Positions 11,058 through 23,362 are shown, counted from the first letter of the stretch. The stretch is DNA of 64,000 nt from Cordilura impudica (GCA_963682025.1 OY821517.1:55973716-56037715), one strand, 5' to 3'. Notes: generated by a model not told the origin, from the letters alone. Numbers and translations: made by a program.

Positions 11058-11883
11058 GGCAAAAAAGAATTTATTTTTCAACATAATCTTTTAGCTCAAT
11101 ACACTTAGTCCAACGTTTCTCCAATTTTTGTATCCCTTCCAAAAAAAAATAGGATTTTTCGAGGTCCATAAAATAGGCATTTGTTTGATCAATAATTTCA
11201 TCGTTGGCCGGTTCACCCGCAGAAACCCAATGTTTAGACTGCTGCTTGGTCACCGGAGTGTTGTAATAGATCCATGTTTCATCCGCAGTTATAAAACGCC
11301 GCATTCGAATTGCAGTTAAACAACTCCAAACAATACTTTGAAGTTGTCACACGACGATTACGTTTATGGTCAATTGAGAGCAAACGCACCTTTCACCCTT
11401 CTTGCAGACAGCTTTCTTAAACCCAACTGATCATTTAAAGTCGAAACCACACTGCCATATGAAATGCCTATGGCATCAACAATCGAACGCATTTTTATCG
11501 TGGATTTTTTCGACACTTTCGGGTGTATTGACCTCAATTGGCCGTCCAGAACGTTCAGCGTCATTTGTATTTGTGCGACCACAACGAAAGTCAGTAATCA
11601 CTTTCGTTGGTGCAGAGTCCCCATAGTATTTGTCAAGCTTTTCCTTGGTTTGATTGACGTTTTTTTTTTTCGCAAACAATAATGTTTCATGAGCACTCGA
11701 AATTCACTTTTTTCATTTAAAAAAAACCACGAGGTTGTATGTTTTGAACAGCTGTTAAACGCAAAGTAATGATGGAACTTGCTCAAAATTTTAAAGTAGT
11801 ATATTAACAGGTGGGAACAGTGTTGCATTTCATATAACTACAAGGGAAGTTCGAAAAGACACGGACTTATTGAGCCGCCCTCG
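10987..11883 (-). mobile_element. Mariner deletion derivative
   Basis: Inverted ends cgagggcggatcaataagtc (left) and cgagggcggctcaataagtc (right, read inward) are flanked by TA at 10985-10986 and 11884-11885. The 897 bp are shorter than a 1.3-kb mariner. The minus strand reads the N-terminal and early catalytic part and then jumps to the C-terminus. Confidence 0.9.
11071..11679 (-). pseudogene. Mariner transposase with internal deletion
   Basis: Minus-strand pieces: KEKLDKYYGDSAPTK with FRCGRTNTNDAERSGRP (about 11640-11530), TLNDQLGLRKLSARRV (about 11420), MRRFITADETWIYYNTP (11304, first catalytic D in TADETW) and WVSAGEPANDE. It then joins abruptly to the C-terminal FLEGIQKLEKRWTKCIELKDYVEK. 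The join removes the second and third catalytic Asp, so the copy is dead and could move only in trans. Frameshifts separate the first pieces. Confidence 0.85.
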
Positions 11884-11885
11884 TA

Positions 11886-13172
11886 TTCATTTATTTACCC
11901 CAAGCCTGTGTAACAGCAAATTTGCTAGCTATCAGCTGACAGCTGAGTCTATTTTAAAATTAATAATTTTCAAATTTTTATTGAAGTTTTTATTTTAGTA
12001 ACAATAGTTTCGTAACTTTTTTCATCTAGCATTTTTTGGTCGCCATATTGTTCACATTTTTTTAATATATATAAAAATATTTAAGTCTGTAGTAAAGCAA
12101 ACAACGGTTATTTACATTCAAATTGCAACGAGTAAATCGATACTTGCCATTCACTTGACTATATTGTTTAATAATTTTGAATAAGCAAAATCCATATTTC
12201 TATTTTAATTCCTCTCATACCATTCATATCATATCCAGAAAATACGTTACAATTTTTATTGCGTTTGTAATTTGTAAGAAAGAAAATAATAAAAACATTT
12301 GTTGTTGTTCGAAATTAGTTCTGACATCTTTAATTCTATTTTTTTACAGAGGTTATTCACCTTTTAATGTTCTCCCCAAAGAGAGAAGAAGATCCCTAGA
12401 AAAATATAAAAACTTTCGAAAAAAAAATGACATTTGTTTAATGGTGTTTAGATGTTTTCCCTAATAAAAAAAAAAAATAAACACAACAAACAAACAGAAA
12501 TAGAATAGAATTTCCCAAATGTACGAAGAAATGTCATTATCAAACACCTTTAGCTCAATAGAGAATATTCTTATTAGTCATAAGTAGGACACAGTTACAA
12601 GTAACGAAAAAAAAACACCATTAAAAAGAATACATTATGTTATCCTGAATAATTATAATGATGGCACGAGCCTTTTTCCACTTCCTGAAAACGTCTTGTA
12701 GTAAATAGTCTAAGACATGATGGAGTTCCGCGTTCCTTGCACCTTTTTTGCTGGCATGTCTGCCTACGACGTAACATCATTATGATATGATGGTGTTGCT
12801 GTTGGTGTTTGGTGTTGATGATATTGTTGTGGTAGCTGCTTAATGTTTACATATGTTATATTTTTTTTTTTATTTTTTTTATTTTATTATCGCTATTTTT
12901 GTTATTGTTATTCTTTCTTAATATTGCATAACACACGCGCTATTAACATTACGATTGTAGAAGAGCAGAGCGGAGTACTGTGTTGTAATTTTCGCCCGCT
13001 GTTCCTTTTTCTTAGTTTTTAATTGATCTCGTAACTGTACGAAAGCAGAGTTTTAAAGAATGAATGAATGAATTTTTCGACGACTTACTGAGACTCATTG
13101 ACATGGTATTGTACAATTAAAACATTTTATTTTATATATTTTATTATTTTTTATTTTTATTTCAATGCAAAA
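11886..13172. other. AT-rich non-coding stretch
   Basis: No element ends or coding motif were recognised. The longest open frame (12177-12464, 95 codons) lacks any known feature. There are A/T homopolymers at 12464-12479 and 12860-12890 and a tgttg/ttggtgttg-rich segment at 12790-12830. It may be intronic or intergenic host DNA. Confidence 0.4.
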
Positions 13173-13967
13173 ACAAGTAAGAAAATTATAGGTGGTCTAG
13201 ACCGACTATACGATACCCTATACCATGGTTTAGAGACCCTATCGCTTCGGTCCAACTAATTGGATATAGAAAATAAGCATAAACCAAATTTGAGGGGAAT
13301 TGTTTTTAATTTTTTTGGCTGCAGATATGAAAAAGTTCATATCGGGTGCTATATTTATATGGGAACTAGGTCGAAAAATAACCCGATCCTAACCATATTT
13401 GGTAAAGTCACTTATATTTTGAAAAAATATATATACAAATTTGAAAAAAATCTGTGCAATATTTTTGTTTTTTTAATAGATTTAAGCAAGGTTCAGAAAA
13501 TACACACATGAAACACACAATGTTCTGTTCAAAAGCAGCCAACATATATCTTTATTTTCATATCAATTATGTTCGTTTCTAAATTTTCTACGGTGCCCAA
13601 CACAACCATGACTGTGTTCGTTTTAATATTTCGTTATTTACACGAACATTTTTGTATCACGTACTTTTTGTCTCAATCACACATAAACCACACATTTTTG
13701 AGTGTTGCTTTATTTGAAGTTCATGTTCTGATACGTGTACTTAAAAAAAAAAACAGAACATGTACAATAAACAGGTTCGAGTTCAGTTATATTTTAAGTC
13801 GTTTAAACACGTTCGAGTTCAGTTATATTTTAAGTCGTTTAAACACGACTTAAAATATAACTGAACTCGAACCTGTTTATTGTACATGTTCTGTTTTTTC
13901 TTAGTACACGAGCCACAACACGACTTAAAATATAACTGAACTGGAACCTGTTTATTGTACATGTTCT

Positions 13968-13998
<31 letters not shown>

Positions 13999-14748
13999 CA
14001 GTACACGTACCAGAACATGAACTTCAAATAAAGCAACACTCAAAAATGTGTGGTTTATGAGTGATTGAAACAAAAAGTACGTGATACAAAAATGTTCGTG
14101 TAAATAACGAAATATTGAAACGAACACAGTCATGATTGTGTTGGGCACCGAAGAAAATTTAAAAACAAACATAATTGATATGAAAATAAAAATATGTGTG
14201 TGTTGGTCTAAGTTATGTTTGTTTACATATATGTACGAGTTTTTTATTCAGTGTGTGTTTTTTTCTGAACTCTGGATTTAAGTGAAGATCGGGAAGCAGC
14301 TCTATGTGGGGCCCATGATTAAGAATTGTCCTATATGGATTATTTTTGTACTACTGCTTAATGGATATAATAAACACTGAGATCTATATGATAATTGGGA
14401 TCTTATGGCATTTTATGTCGATTTCATAGGGGTCATTTGTACGGGGACTAGGTCTGAACACGAATTTCACCAATTTCAATAGCGTTCATCCTAAGGCCGA
14501 TAAAAGCTTATATACCAAATTTCATCAAAATATATTCATATTTGCGACCTGTAGTTTGATTACAAGGTTTACAAGGACACACAGACGGACGGACGGACGG
14601 ACGGACGGACATCGCTAAATCGACTCAGAAAGTGAGTCCGTGAGTCGATCGGTATAATAAAAGATGGGTCTAGGTCAAATATTTTTGGTAGTTACATACA
14701 GCAGCACAAAGTCATTATACCCACACCACATAGTGGTGTAGGGTATAA
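13173..14748 (+). mobile_element. DINE-1/mini-me-like repeat, copy B
   Basis: Starts gtaagaaaattataggtggt and ends accacatagtggtgtagggt. It contains the (GGAC)n run at 14586-14610 and the core atcgctaaatcgactcagaa at 14611. It is colinear with copy A except for a foldback insertion (13487-14274) and lacks copy A's tandem array. The 17-base segment acaccacatagtggtgt near the end is a perfect 7-bp-stem hairpin. Confidence 0.7.
13487..14274. mobile_element. hAT-type foldback element, copy 1
   Basis: Begins CAAGGTTCAGAAAA and ends with the complement of CAGAGTTCAGAAAA. It is flanked by an exact 8-bp direct repeat, gatttaag (13479-13486 and 14275-14282). The uninterrupted site exists at 2763-2770 in DINE copy A. 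Eight-bp target duplication and CA-starting ends are hAT hallmarks. The body is two ~300-bp inverted arms (about 13540-13850 and 13850-14170), with a poly-T expansion at 13972-13998. No transposase is present, so it would depend on a hAT enzyme elsewhere. Confidence 0.9.
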
Positions 14749-15216
14749 TTATAAAAATTTTCGCTGTTTCTACTCTGGAGCAAGCTACTTATAGCTGCCC
14801 ATGAGAAACACATGGATTTTCTGAGCCTAATCCGGCAACACAGGGTTGACCTTAAATTTTGAATATCATTTGGCCATTTTTTTTTTATTTTTTTTTTTTT
14901 TTTGATGATTTTTGTTTTTTGACAATTTTTGTTTTTCGCGCTTCCGACTTTGGCGATTTTTGATTTGGCGATTTTTGATTTGGCGATTTTTGATTTTGAA
15001 GATTTTTTTTTTTTTTTTTTTTGACGATTTTTGTTTTTCGCGCGTTCGGTTTTGGCGATTGTTGAAGTTAGCGATTTTTCCACAACTGTTCACATTGGTA
15101 GTTAATGTACTTGTCAAAAGTTTCAAAACTGTTGCTTTCATAGGACTTCATATTTTTTTGCGTCAGAGGTACCATGCCCACTAATCATAACCCGCCCATT
15201 TTTTATCTGAATAACA
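14749..15216. other. Low-complexity spacer with TTTGGCGATTTTTGAT repeats
   Basis: Contains poly-T runs (14879-14902, 15005-15022) and three direct copies of a 16-17 bp unit, tttggcgatttttgat, at 14951-14999. A gaggtaccatgcccac motif near 15167 resembles the repeats at 20550-20890. Lys-rich open frames on the minus strand only reflect the poly-T runs. Confidence 0.5.
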
Positions 15217-15469
15217 TTAACTCATTACCGCTCTCTGTCCCCATATGAGGAAACCTGTAAACGGCTGGAAACTCTAAGTAAAACCGTTATATCTTTAAAT
15301 GTAAACACACATATCAGTTCTAGTAATTTACCGGAGCTTGTGAACAAACGCACGTGGTACCAAAGAAAAAACAAGTGATAGTGTCTCCAATTTCGGATTC
15401 TGATTCAGTTTAGTTTGTTAAATTTTGTTTATAGTTTTTTTTTTATTATTTGAAGCACTTTAAAGTTAA

Positions 15470-15851
15470 CTAGCAGATTCCAGCCTTCGAAATTCGAGTG
15501 CAAATTCTAGGAAATTTTATTTTTTCATTAAATAAAGACCCTAAAGGTATGCTAATCAATTATAGCCAATTCACAAATCAACACAAAAAACAAACTCATT
15601 TTTATTACAAACACATTAAGAAATTTAATAAACACACACATAGCATTGTATAATTTTATTTTATGTATGTGTTAGTAGCAACTTTAAATGCAATTTACTC
15701 AAACTAAAGGAAAAAATTTAAAAATCTGTAAGTCTGCAAAACGGCTAAAAAGAAATACCTTTCAAATAATATGCGTTTGGTCAAAATCGGGATAAAACGG
15801 TAGAAGAAAACATCGGTCACAACAAATCGCCTAGCCTATTAATATTATTGA
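15470..15851 (-). mobile_element. Small Helitron-like element, copy 4 (inside piggyBac)
   Basis: Minus-strand copy. The 3' CTAG is at 15470-15473 and the 5' TCAATAATATTAATAGG ends at 15851. It carries the same internal motifs as the 5804 element (aaagaaatacctttcaaa, gataaaacggtag, all reversed). It is inserted in the 5' part of the piggyBac relic. Confidence 0.8.
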
Positions 15852-16446
15852 TTATTAGGAATAAATATTTTCCGAGGAGTGTGAACAAGCATTTAAAATC
15901 ATTAAATTGACAAAAAAGTGTAAAATATTATCACAAGGTATGGTTTTATTGAACTGTCTCCAGTTGGGGACAATGGGCAGTATTAGTAACAAATGTAACT
16001 ATTTTACAGGGGCCTTATTTTCGCAGTCGTGATCGAAATAATTCCGTATAGAAAATTATTTCCGTTTCGAATATTATTTCGATAGTGTAAATATTTCTAA
16101 TTTCCTTACTCGTTACGAAACGAAACGATTTATTGTTTCAGTATAGTAAAAGACATCATCTTCCAGATTCTGTACAAATTTTATATAAATTGTTTCGAAA
16201 TTTGTATCGTTTGTCCAAAACGAAATCGACAAATTATCCACGAATTATTCAAATATGTCTTGCAATATGTCTATAGTCAGTTGAGAAACAAAATATATTG
16301 TACGATCAGTCAATATTTACCTTTAAAACCAAGGGACAAAACGTACGGTCGTTAAGGAGAGATTCTTATCTCGGATTGTGATGGCAACTTGTATACAGCT
16401 CCAAATACGTTCAACCACATCTCGGAACCAAACAACGAAACGCAAG

Positions 16447-16811
16447 TCTATAATATTAATAGGCTAGGCGATTTCTTGTGACCGATGTTTTTTCTACCTT
16501 TTTATCCCGATTTTGATCAAACATGTATTATTTGAAAGGTATTTCTTTTTAGCCGTTTTGCAGATTTACAGATTTTAAAATTTTATCTTTTATTTTGAGT
16601 AAATTGCATTTAACATTTCTACTAACACATACATAAAATTATACATATGCTAAGTGTGTTTTGTTAAATTTGTGAATGCGTTTGTTAATGAGTTTGTTTT
16701 CTGCATTCACATAATAATAAACCATAAAAGTGTTGGGTTGTAAATTGGCTAAGTTGAAAAATAAAGCTGTCTAGAAATTGCACTCGAATTTCGGGTGCTG
16801 TAATCTGCTAG
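16447..16811 (+). mobile_element. Small Helitron-like element, copy 5 (inside piggyBac)
   Basis: TCTATAATATTAATAGGC start and taatctgctag end, with T following. The hairpin region actcgaatttcggg before the end is slightly mutated. It lies in opposite orientation to copy 4, 600 bp away. Confidence 0.8.
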
Positions 16812-17696
16812 TATGTTATTATTAGGCTCTTTGCTGGGTCCCACTAGAAAAATCTAATGATTGATTCGTATGGTGTTTTATTTTATAAGGTTTATAAGCA
16901 AAATATGACGGCCAAAGATAATGAAATTATACACATAACTTCGAAAAAAATCCAGCAAATTTTCTTGGGCACCGAGGAACACTTAGGACACATACATTTG
17001 GACTTTTTGGAGTTTTTTTTTCCAAAAAATTAAATTCACAAAATTCAAATTCACAGTGACTCTGATTGAAAATTTCGACAATTCAAAAATTTTAATCATT
17101 TATTTATTTATTTTTTAACTAAAATTACTACAATTAATATTTTTTCAAATATATTTTATATATTTTTCACTAAATGATCTTTTTTTTCTAAATTTTTTTA
17201 GAAATATTTCTTCGCATGCTATTTTGCTAAAGTTTGCATTCAAATGATCACTCGTTATCGAATCCCAAAATCAGAAATTTCGTTACATATTATCCGCACG
17301 TTCGAATAAAAATAAGTTCGCTTACGACTGCGAAAATGTGACCCCAAGTTTTTCAATATCTGCAATATGACGCACCGCAATGTTTTTAGAGATCAAAAAG
17401 ACTTTTTGCGACTTCAGGAGGCTGTTAGGCACATGATATTTAAGTCGTGCACCAGACCCCGGTTTTGTGTGTTCTACGCAAAACGAAGGAAATGAAGATG
17501 ATTTGTTATGAACGATGTGCCGCGGAAAAATTGAGCTTCCGTCCAGAAAACAATATGACAATTCTAATTTGGATTGCAATGACAGTTTCCAGTTTCTAGT
17601 CATTTCACAGAAAAGTTATACGAAAAAATCAATCAAAGTGACTTTGGAGGTCTTAAGTGGAGACATGATTTACCATCTTATAGCACAACGCATAAC

Positions 17697-19040
17697 ATGA
17701 GTGATGCAGTTCGGAGTAGAGATGATAATGAAAAAATATTCGATACCGACATTTTTGATTTGATAGTCGATAATAGTGTATTATACGCTCATCAAAACAA
17801 TAGACATAACTTCAGTCTCGACCTTGGATTTTATTGCAAAGTGGATAGGTCCCGCTACCATCAGATCGTGCTTACTGGAGTTTGGATGAAGACTTAGGAG
17901 TCCCATTGGTTGCAAGAACAATGACACGAAAGGTATTTTTTTTAAAGGAAAACCTGCATTTTGCCGAAACAGTCTTGCCAAAAGTTCGAATGACAAACTG
18001 TATAAATTGAGACCCCTTTCCAATCTGATTGAGAGAAATTCTTGTTAATGGAATGTTCTACGCGAAAACTTATCCGTAGATGAATCTATGATTAAATATT
18101 GGATATATGATTAATATATGGATGGTGACCATCCAGCGAAACAATTTATTATGGCAAAACCAGTGAGATTTGGTTACAAGAACTGGGCTGGAATAAGTTC
18201 AGATGTACTCATCTATGCTATGTTTTTGATGTTTATTGTGGCAAGTCAACACACGTTGCGACGTGTACTGATCCCCTAGGCAAACGTAGTGTTAAGTTCT
18301 TCCTAGTAGAAATGCCAATAGCACCACCAGAGCACATCGTATACTTTAACAACTTCTTTACAAACTGTCACTTGTTGTGTGAATTGAAACGAGTGGAATA
18401 TAGAGCAACTGGTTAAATACGAGATAATAGGAAAAAAAATTGTCCAGTAAAGCCCATCAAAGAAACTAAGAAAAAAAGGTAGACCAGAATATGATTATCG
18501 TTTTGATAGAAATAACGATATAACAATTGTACGTTGGAAAGACAATAATGTCGTCACGATGGCAAACAAATTTTGATTTATTACATCCCCTGGGAAAAGT
18601 GAAAAGATGGTGTAAGGAACGAATGGAAAATGTGGAGTCTGAAATAGCCAGGTTATTTGTAAATTACAACAAGGAAATGAGAGGTGTTCACCAAATGGAT
18701 CAATCAATTAGCCTCTACAGAGTACTCATCAGAGGAAAAAATACGGTGGTAAAAATTTTTTGGTTTTGGCAGTAAGTAACGCTCGTGGCATACATTTTGT
18801 ACCATGCAAAACTGAAAATATTGCTGCGATAAACCAAATACTTTTCAGAAGAATTATTGCGCGGACAGCCTACAACGTTAAGAAAACATTCTACATCATC
18901 CGAAATAGTTGGTCTTGAACGAAAACACAATGGCCGGTGTCGAGAAAAGATAGCAAATCAATTGCGAAGTGTCGATGGAGATATGAACTGTGCACAAAAA
19001 GGATTTGCGTAGACAAAAATTGCTTTGGGAAATTTCACAA
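17697..19040 (+). pseudogene. piggyBac transposase, decayed
   Basis: Pieces on + in changing frames: FDLIVDNSVLYAHQNNRHNF (about 17750-17810), KENLHFA and KLYKLRPLSN (about 17947-18020), then LSVDESMIKYW at about 18070 (first catalytic Asp). Next come AKQFIMAKPVRFGYKNWAG and PPEHIVYFNNFFTNCHLLCE (about 18330), where the family's catalytic D of YFDNFF is N. RPEYDYRFDRNND, VKRWCKERMENVE and MRGVHQMDQSISLYRV (about 18680) follow, where the expected GVD is GVH. A Cys-rich C-terminal tail lies near 18930-19010. Two of three catalytic Asp are lost and frameshifts are frequent, so it is inactive. Confidence 0.85.
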
Positions 19041-19203
19041 CTAATACCTCCATTGCCCCCAAATGGGGATACCCATTTTTCTAAAATAGTACAATAAATT
19101 TTAACATTTTTTTATGATTCCTTCTATTTTATCGATAATGAATTAACATAAATATTTTATCAGTAATGAGTTAAAAGATAACAACAAAAATAATGGGTTA
19201 ATA

Positions 19204-20521
19204 AAGGGTCTGCCAAATAACTTTTTTTTTTTTTTTGAAAATGCTATAAAAAAAACTGCTGAATATTATCTCAAATTTGTTTTTTTTTTTTTTTTTTTTT
19301 TGAAAGTACAATCCTTCCGGTTAAGAATGGAAAATAATTTCATTCAAATGGCTGCATCGGCTGGCCATGCAGTAGCCTACACGATCGGTCCAATTTTTAT
19401 GCACATTATCGATTGTGTGCAGCTGTATTTCACCAATGGCTTCACGAATATTGTCCTTTAAAGCGTCAATTGTCTCTGGCTTGTTGGCGCAACACTTATC
19501 TTTGAGGGCACCCCACAAATAATAGTCCAACTGTGTCAAATAGCAGCTCCGAGGTGGCCAAACGACATCAGCTCTGCGGCTGATAATGTGATCTTCAAAA
19601 ACAGGGCGCAAAACATCGAGTGTAGCTTCGGCTGTGTGGCACGTAGCGCCGTCCTGTTGAAACCAAATGTTGCCAATATCCTCCTCTTCGATTTTTGTGA
19701 ACAAAAATTTGTTCAACATGGCCCGATAACGATCGCCATTGACTGTAACGGCCACTCCTTGCTCATTTTCGAAGAAAAATGGCCCAGTTATGCCTCTGGA
19801 CCAAAATCCGCACCAAACAGTGACTCGTTTTGGTTTATCGGCTTTTCAATGTATGCGTGCGGGTTTTCTGTGCCCCAAATGCGACAATTTGGCTTGTTTA
19901 CATACCCGCCAAGATCAAAATGAGCTTCATCTGAAAAGATGATTTTTTTGGCAAAATCGGCATCTTCTGTAAGTTGATCGCAGGCCCACTTAGCGAAGCA
20001 CAAACGCATTGGATGGTCAGTTGGCTTCAACTCCTGAACCAATTGGACTTTGTATGGCGTCATACCAAGGTCTTTATGCAAAATTCGTCTCAATGATGCC
20101 TCCGAAATGTTCAATTCTTGAGAACGACGGTGAATTGATGTTGATGGCGCTTCACGCACACTTTCTGCCACAGCAGCAATATTCTCGGGTGTACGCACTG
20201 TTTTTGGCTTTTCACGCTTTGGTTTATCGATGAGGATGCCCGTTTCTTTCACTTTTTTCACAAGATAACGAACATACGGAGCTGACGGTGCTTCTCTTCT
20301 TCCAAAATCCGTACGCAATTTTCGCACACATTCTGCAACATTACCATGATTTTCAAAGTAATGTCGCAATATTTCCCAGCGTTGTTCAAGCGTATACACA
20401 ACCATATTCGTTCTGCGGAAGGATAAAACTAATTATCTGTCAAATCAGACATGAGCTAAGTGTTACCATTCACGAAATAAGCACTAGTTAAAAAAAAAAA
20501 AACGTTAGATGGCGGACCCTT
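19204..20521 (-). mobile_element. DD41D mariner, nearly full length
   Basis: Ends aagggtctgcca (left) and aagggtccgcca (right, read inward) are flanked by TA (19202-19203, 20522-20523). The length of 1318 bp is complete for a mariner. Poly-T tracts lie just inside the left end. It is the same family as 56993-58211. The transposase is on the minus strand with one clear frameshift. Confidence 0.92.
19321..20405 (-). pseudogene. DD41D mariner transposase (one frameshift)
   Basis: Start MVVYTLEQRWEILRHYF at 20405. An N-terminal HTH region (NVAECVRKLRTDFG) and a second HTH (RRSQELNISEASLRRILHKDLG, residues 92-114) are followed by IIFSDEAHFDLGGY with the first catalytic D at residue 159. A 1-bp deletion near 19829 (in EKPINQ) shifts frame. 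The second frame (19755-19321) gives QQDGATCHTAEA (second D) and LDYYLWG (third D), with 41 residues between the last two, so DD41D. The usual CDLT before it is CYLT. The C-terminus is SHLNEIIFHS. Only the frameshift clearly kills it. Confidence 0.9.
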
Positions 20522-20549
20522 TATCTGATGGACACGTACAAAGTATCAA

Positions 20550-21010
20550 GGCTTTTCCTTTTATAATACTCCAGTTATATGATATATATATTTACTTTGT
20601 ATGGGCGGTGCCATGCCCACTGCTCCGTTCACGCCCATTTTCTGTTCGACTAATCACATGATGAACTTATGGGTTCACGCAAAGTCCCAAGGCTCTCATT
20701 ATTTCAGCGCTCCACGCATTTGACGTTTAATATTTACTTTTTAAGGGGGTACCACGCCCATTGGACTAATCCCGGCTATTTTTGTCACATTAATGATAGA
20801 TGGCCTCCAATTTGCAAAGCTGTTTCTTCGGTAGTATTCGAAATATATTGTATTGAATAATTAGTTTGTATGGGAGGTGCCATGCCCACTAAAAATATTA
20901 ACATAAAAAAAAGCTTATAAAGCTTATAGTTCCTTCCGGCTACACTATAACAATCTATAAAAATGTCCGGAAGATCGGTCCAATGGTTTAGCCTCCTATA
21001 ACCAATAAAC
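20550..21010. repeat. Degenerate tandem repeats (GGYGCCATGCCCAC units)
   Basis: Motifs tatgggcggtgccatgccca (about 20598), gggggtaccacgcccattgg (about 20743) and tatgggaggtgccatgccca (about 20867) recur at roughly 130-145 bp spacing. Each is preceded by a tttact/tagttt segment. No coding potential. The unit resembles the 'ccacgcctac..acgccca' units of the Helitron-like element at 52628, so this is probably another eroded Helitron-type array. Confidence 0.5.
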
Positions 21011-21049
21011 AATCAACCATACATACTTTCTCTTTTATATATATGGGAG

Positions 21050-22093
21050 CAAAAGTTGTACTCATCAGGAACTGGCTTGCCAGAGACGTGATACAATGGC
21101 CTATAACCTACCTCCAAGTGATGCTCCTGGGCAACGCTAGGCAAAGCCAGTTAATTCTGGTGATTATTCCTAGTGGCTAAAGGTTAAGGAAGAGAAATGT
21201 CTGCCAGTGCAATTCCGTACGGGGGGTAACTGGTAGTTACTAAATTTGGCCAATTGGTAGCGAAGCCTCACCAAAAGGCACTAAATTTGATACTGCGGGG
21301 AGATCGAATAGCCCTAAGAAGAGGACTCTTCGACTTCTCGCGGAGACCAAGCGAACTATGACACAGTGATCTGATGGCCGACTGGTGGATCGTGAAACAT
21401 CCAACCAGATGAAAAGGTTGTCACACCCCTTTAATATATGTGAGATCCAAGTTGAACTGATGGTATTGTTGGACCACATTACGAACGAGGCACTAGAGGC
21501 TTTTGAATCTGACGTGCAGAGGAGATCGCTGTGTGTGACTAGTAGGGGTGGTTGTGGAGTGAAATAGCTGGTATATGCGTTGTTTGGGAAAGCTGGTATA
21601 TGCGTTGTGTGGGTGGCATGAGTTGAAGATGAGTCGCAAGATGAATCGGATGCAATAAGGTCGGATGTAGCATGAGAGAAGTTTTTTGAAGATACGAGAG
21701 TGCGTGAAAATGGATCAGAAAACTGTGTTATGGTAAGCAAGGTCAATGCAGAGGTCTGTGAGGAATCTTTAATACTATCTCATTGGGAACGGCCCTTCGG
21801 GGAGTTTCGCAGTGGCTGTGGTGCCCATATCGCGGGCAGATAACAGATCGATGTGGAGGTGCATTCACCCAGGTGTTGCTACCTCTAAAGCAAAAGGGTT
21901 TTAGATAGGCCCGACACAATAACAAAGTGTGGAGTGATGCCGTACACATCACTCCAGCTTGTAACCGTCTTATGGCGGGGCGTAGGCAAGACGCATAATA
22001 TCTATCCAAGTGCTAAGACTACCGTGTGGTTAAGTCGACAAGACAGGCACACACGTAAAACCCGTATGACTTCTTTCTCTTTTATATATGAAC
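21050..22093. other. Unclassified G+C-richer block
   Basis: Visibly less AT-rich than its surroundings (for example ggcaacgctaggcaaagcc, gttatggcgggg-like and cggcccttcggggagtttcg). Open frames exist on both strands, such as 168 codons on minus (21240-21746). On plus, CEIQVELMVLLDHITNEALEAF (about 21440-21505) looks amphipathic. I recognise neither. It may be a piece of a non-LTR element's 5' region or ORF1; that is a guess. Confidence 0.3.
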
Positions 22094-22685
22094 TACATGG
22101 AGTGAAAATCCCGTGGCCTAGCAATGAAAACCCGGTTTTTTTGATTTGAAATCAATTTTATTCTTCAACGTAATCTCCGTTAAGTGAAATGCACTTCTTC
22201 CAACGATCCAGTAAAATCTTGATTCTCTTGAAAAAATATGATTTTTTCATTTGTTGAAAATCTGTTTCCCTGAAGCCCTTTGAAGTTCGGGAACAAATAA
22301 TAATCTCCAGATCTGGAGAATACGGGGGTGGGAAGGCAATTCGTAATATAAATACTAGAATATTTCTGAAGCCAAAGCAGAAGAATATGCCGGTACAATG
22401 TCAGGATGGTACACGATTTTTTTTTTTATTTAAGTGGGGTCATTTTTTCTTAATTTCTTCGTCTAATCTGTCCAATAACTGAACATAGTACTTATCAGTT
22501 ATTGTTTTTCCTTTCTCCAAGTAATCAAGAAATATTATACCACGTGCACCCAAAAAACACTGGCCATTACCTTTCCAGCCGAATGTTGAGTCTTTGGCCG
22601 CTTTGGTTGGCTTTAGCACGCTTGCAATCACTCCGCAGACTGTCTATTGCACTCCGGTATATAATAATGAATCCACGTCCCTCCA

Positions 22686-23086
22686 TCTATAATATTAATA
22701 GATGAGGCGATTTCTTGTGACCTATGATTTGTTCAACAGTTTTCTCCCGATTTGGACCAAACGTATCTCATGTGAAAGGTATTTCTTTTTAGCTGACCAC
22801 TAGATTTACAGATTTTAAAATTTTTAAATTTTGTTGGTGTTATGCTCAGTTAAAGTTGCTACTAATACATACATAAAATTATATAATGCTATATGTGTGT
22901 TTATTAAATTTGTTAGTATGTTTGCAAAAAAGAAAATGACTTTGTTTTCTTCATTCGCAATAATAATTTTGTTGAATTTAAAAATTATTTTGGACATAGC
23001 ATACCTTTAGGGTCAATAATTTATTAGATGAAAAAATAAAATTTCGTAGAATTTTCACTCGAATTTCGAGGGTTGGAATCTGCTAG
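22686..23086 (+). mobile_element. Small Helitron-like element, copy 6 (empty site known)
   Basis: TCTATAATATTAATAGATGAGG start and ggaatctgctag end. It sits between A22685 and T23087 of the mariner. The mariner relative at 60945-60960 reads ...catccattgttataaatcg without it. So insertion was exactly between A and T with no target duplication, which is diagnostic for Helitrons. The length of 401 bp includes an extra segment near 22925-23000. Confidence 0.9.
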
Positions 23087-23362
23087 TTGTTATAAATCGA
23101 CGTAAAAAATCAGTTGAATTTATTTGAAACATCTCCAAAGCATACTTTGAATCATGAACACGTTTCAGTTTTTGTTCAGCTGATAAAAATAGCGGCACCC
23201 ATCGAGCAGAAATGTTTTTCATATTTAAATGATCATGAGTTAAGATGCCATCAATCTCATCCACTTTGCTCTTTCGATCATCCAATACAACCTGATGCAC
23301 TTTTCTTATGTTTTCTTCGATAACTGCCTCATTTGGACGACCAGGACGATCTGTATCATTTG

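Larger units (their letters stand above)
15221..19170 (+). mobile_element. piggyBac-type transposon, dead, with two nested insertions
   Basis: The inverted end CTCATTACCG (left) matches CTCATTACTG (right, read inward). Both are next to TTAA (15217-15220 and 19171-19174), the piggyBac target. Subterminal blocks tgtccccatatgagg (about 15238) and ccccaaatggggatac (about 19054) fit the family. The right end is not certain, because taatgggttaa at about 19191-19201 offers a second TTAA. Without the nested Helitron-like elements (15470-15851 and 16447-16811) it is about 3.2 kb. Confidence 0.8.

Noticed and set aside
12177..12464. 95-codon ORF with Cys-rich segment
   Set aside because: No known motif; Lys/Asn/Phe/Ile content is expected from the AT-rich sequence.
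13569..14172. Convergent ORFs in the foldback as real genes
   Set aside because: Both frames are copies of the same palindrome arm, lack a known motif and run into poly-A/T tracts.
14715..15184. Lys/Phe-rich ORFs
   Set aside because: They are translations of poly-T runs and a short tttggcgatttttgat repeat.
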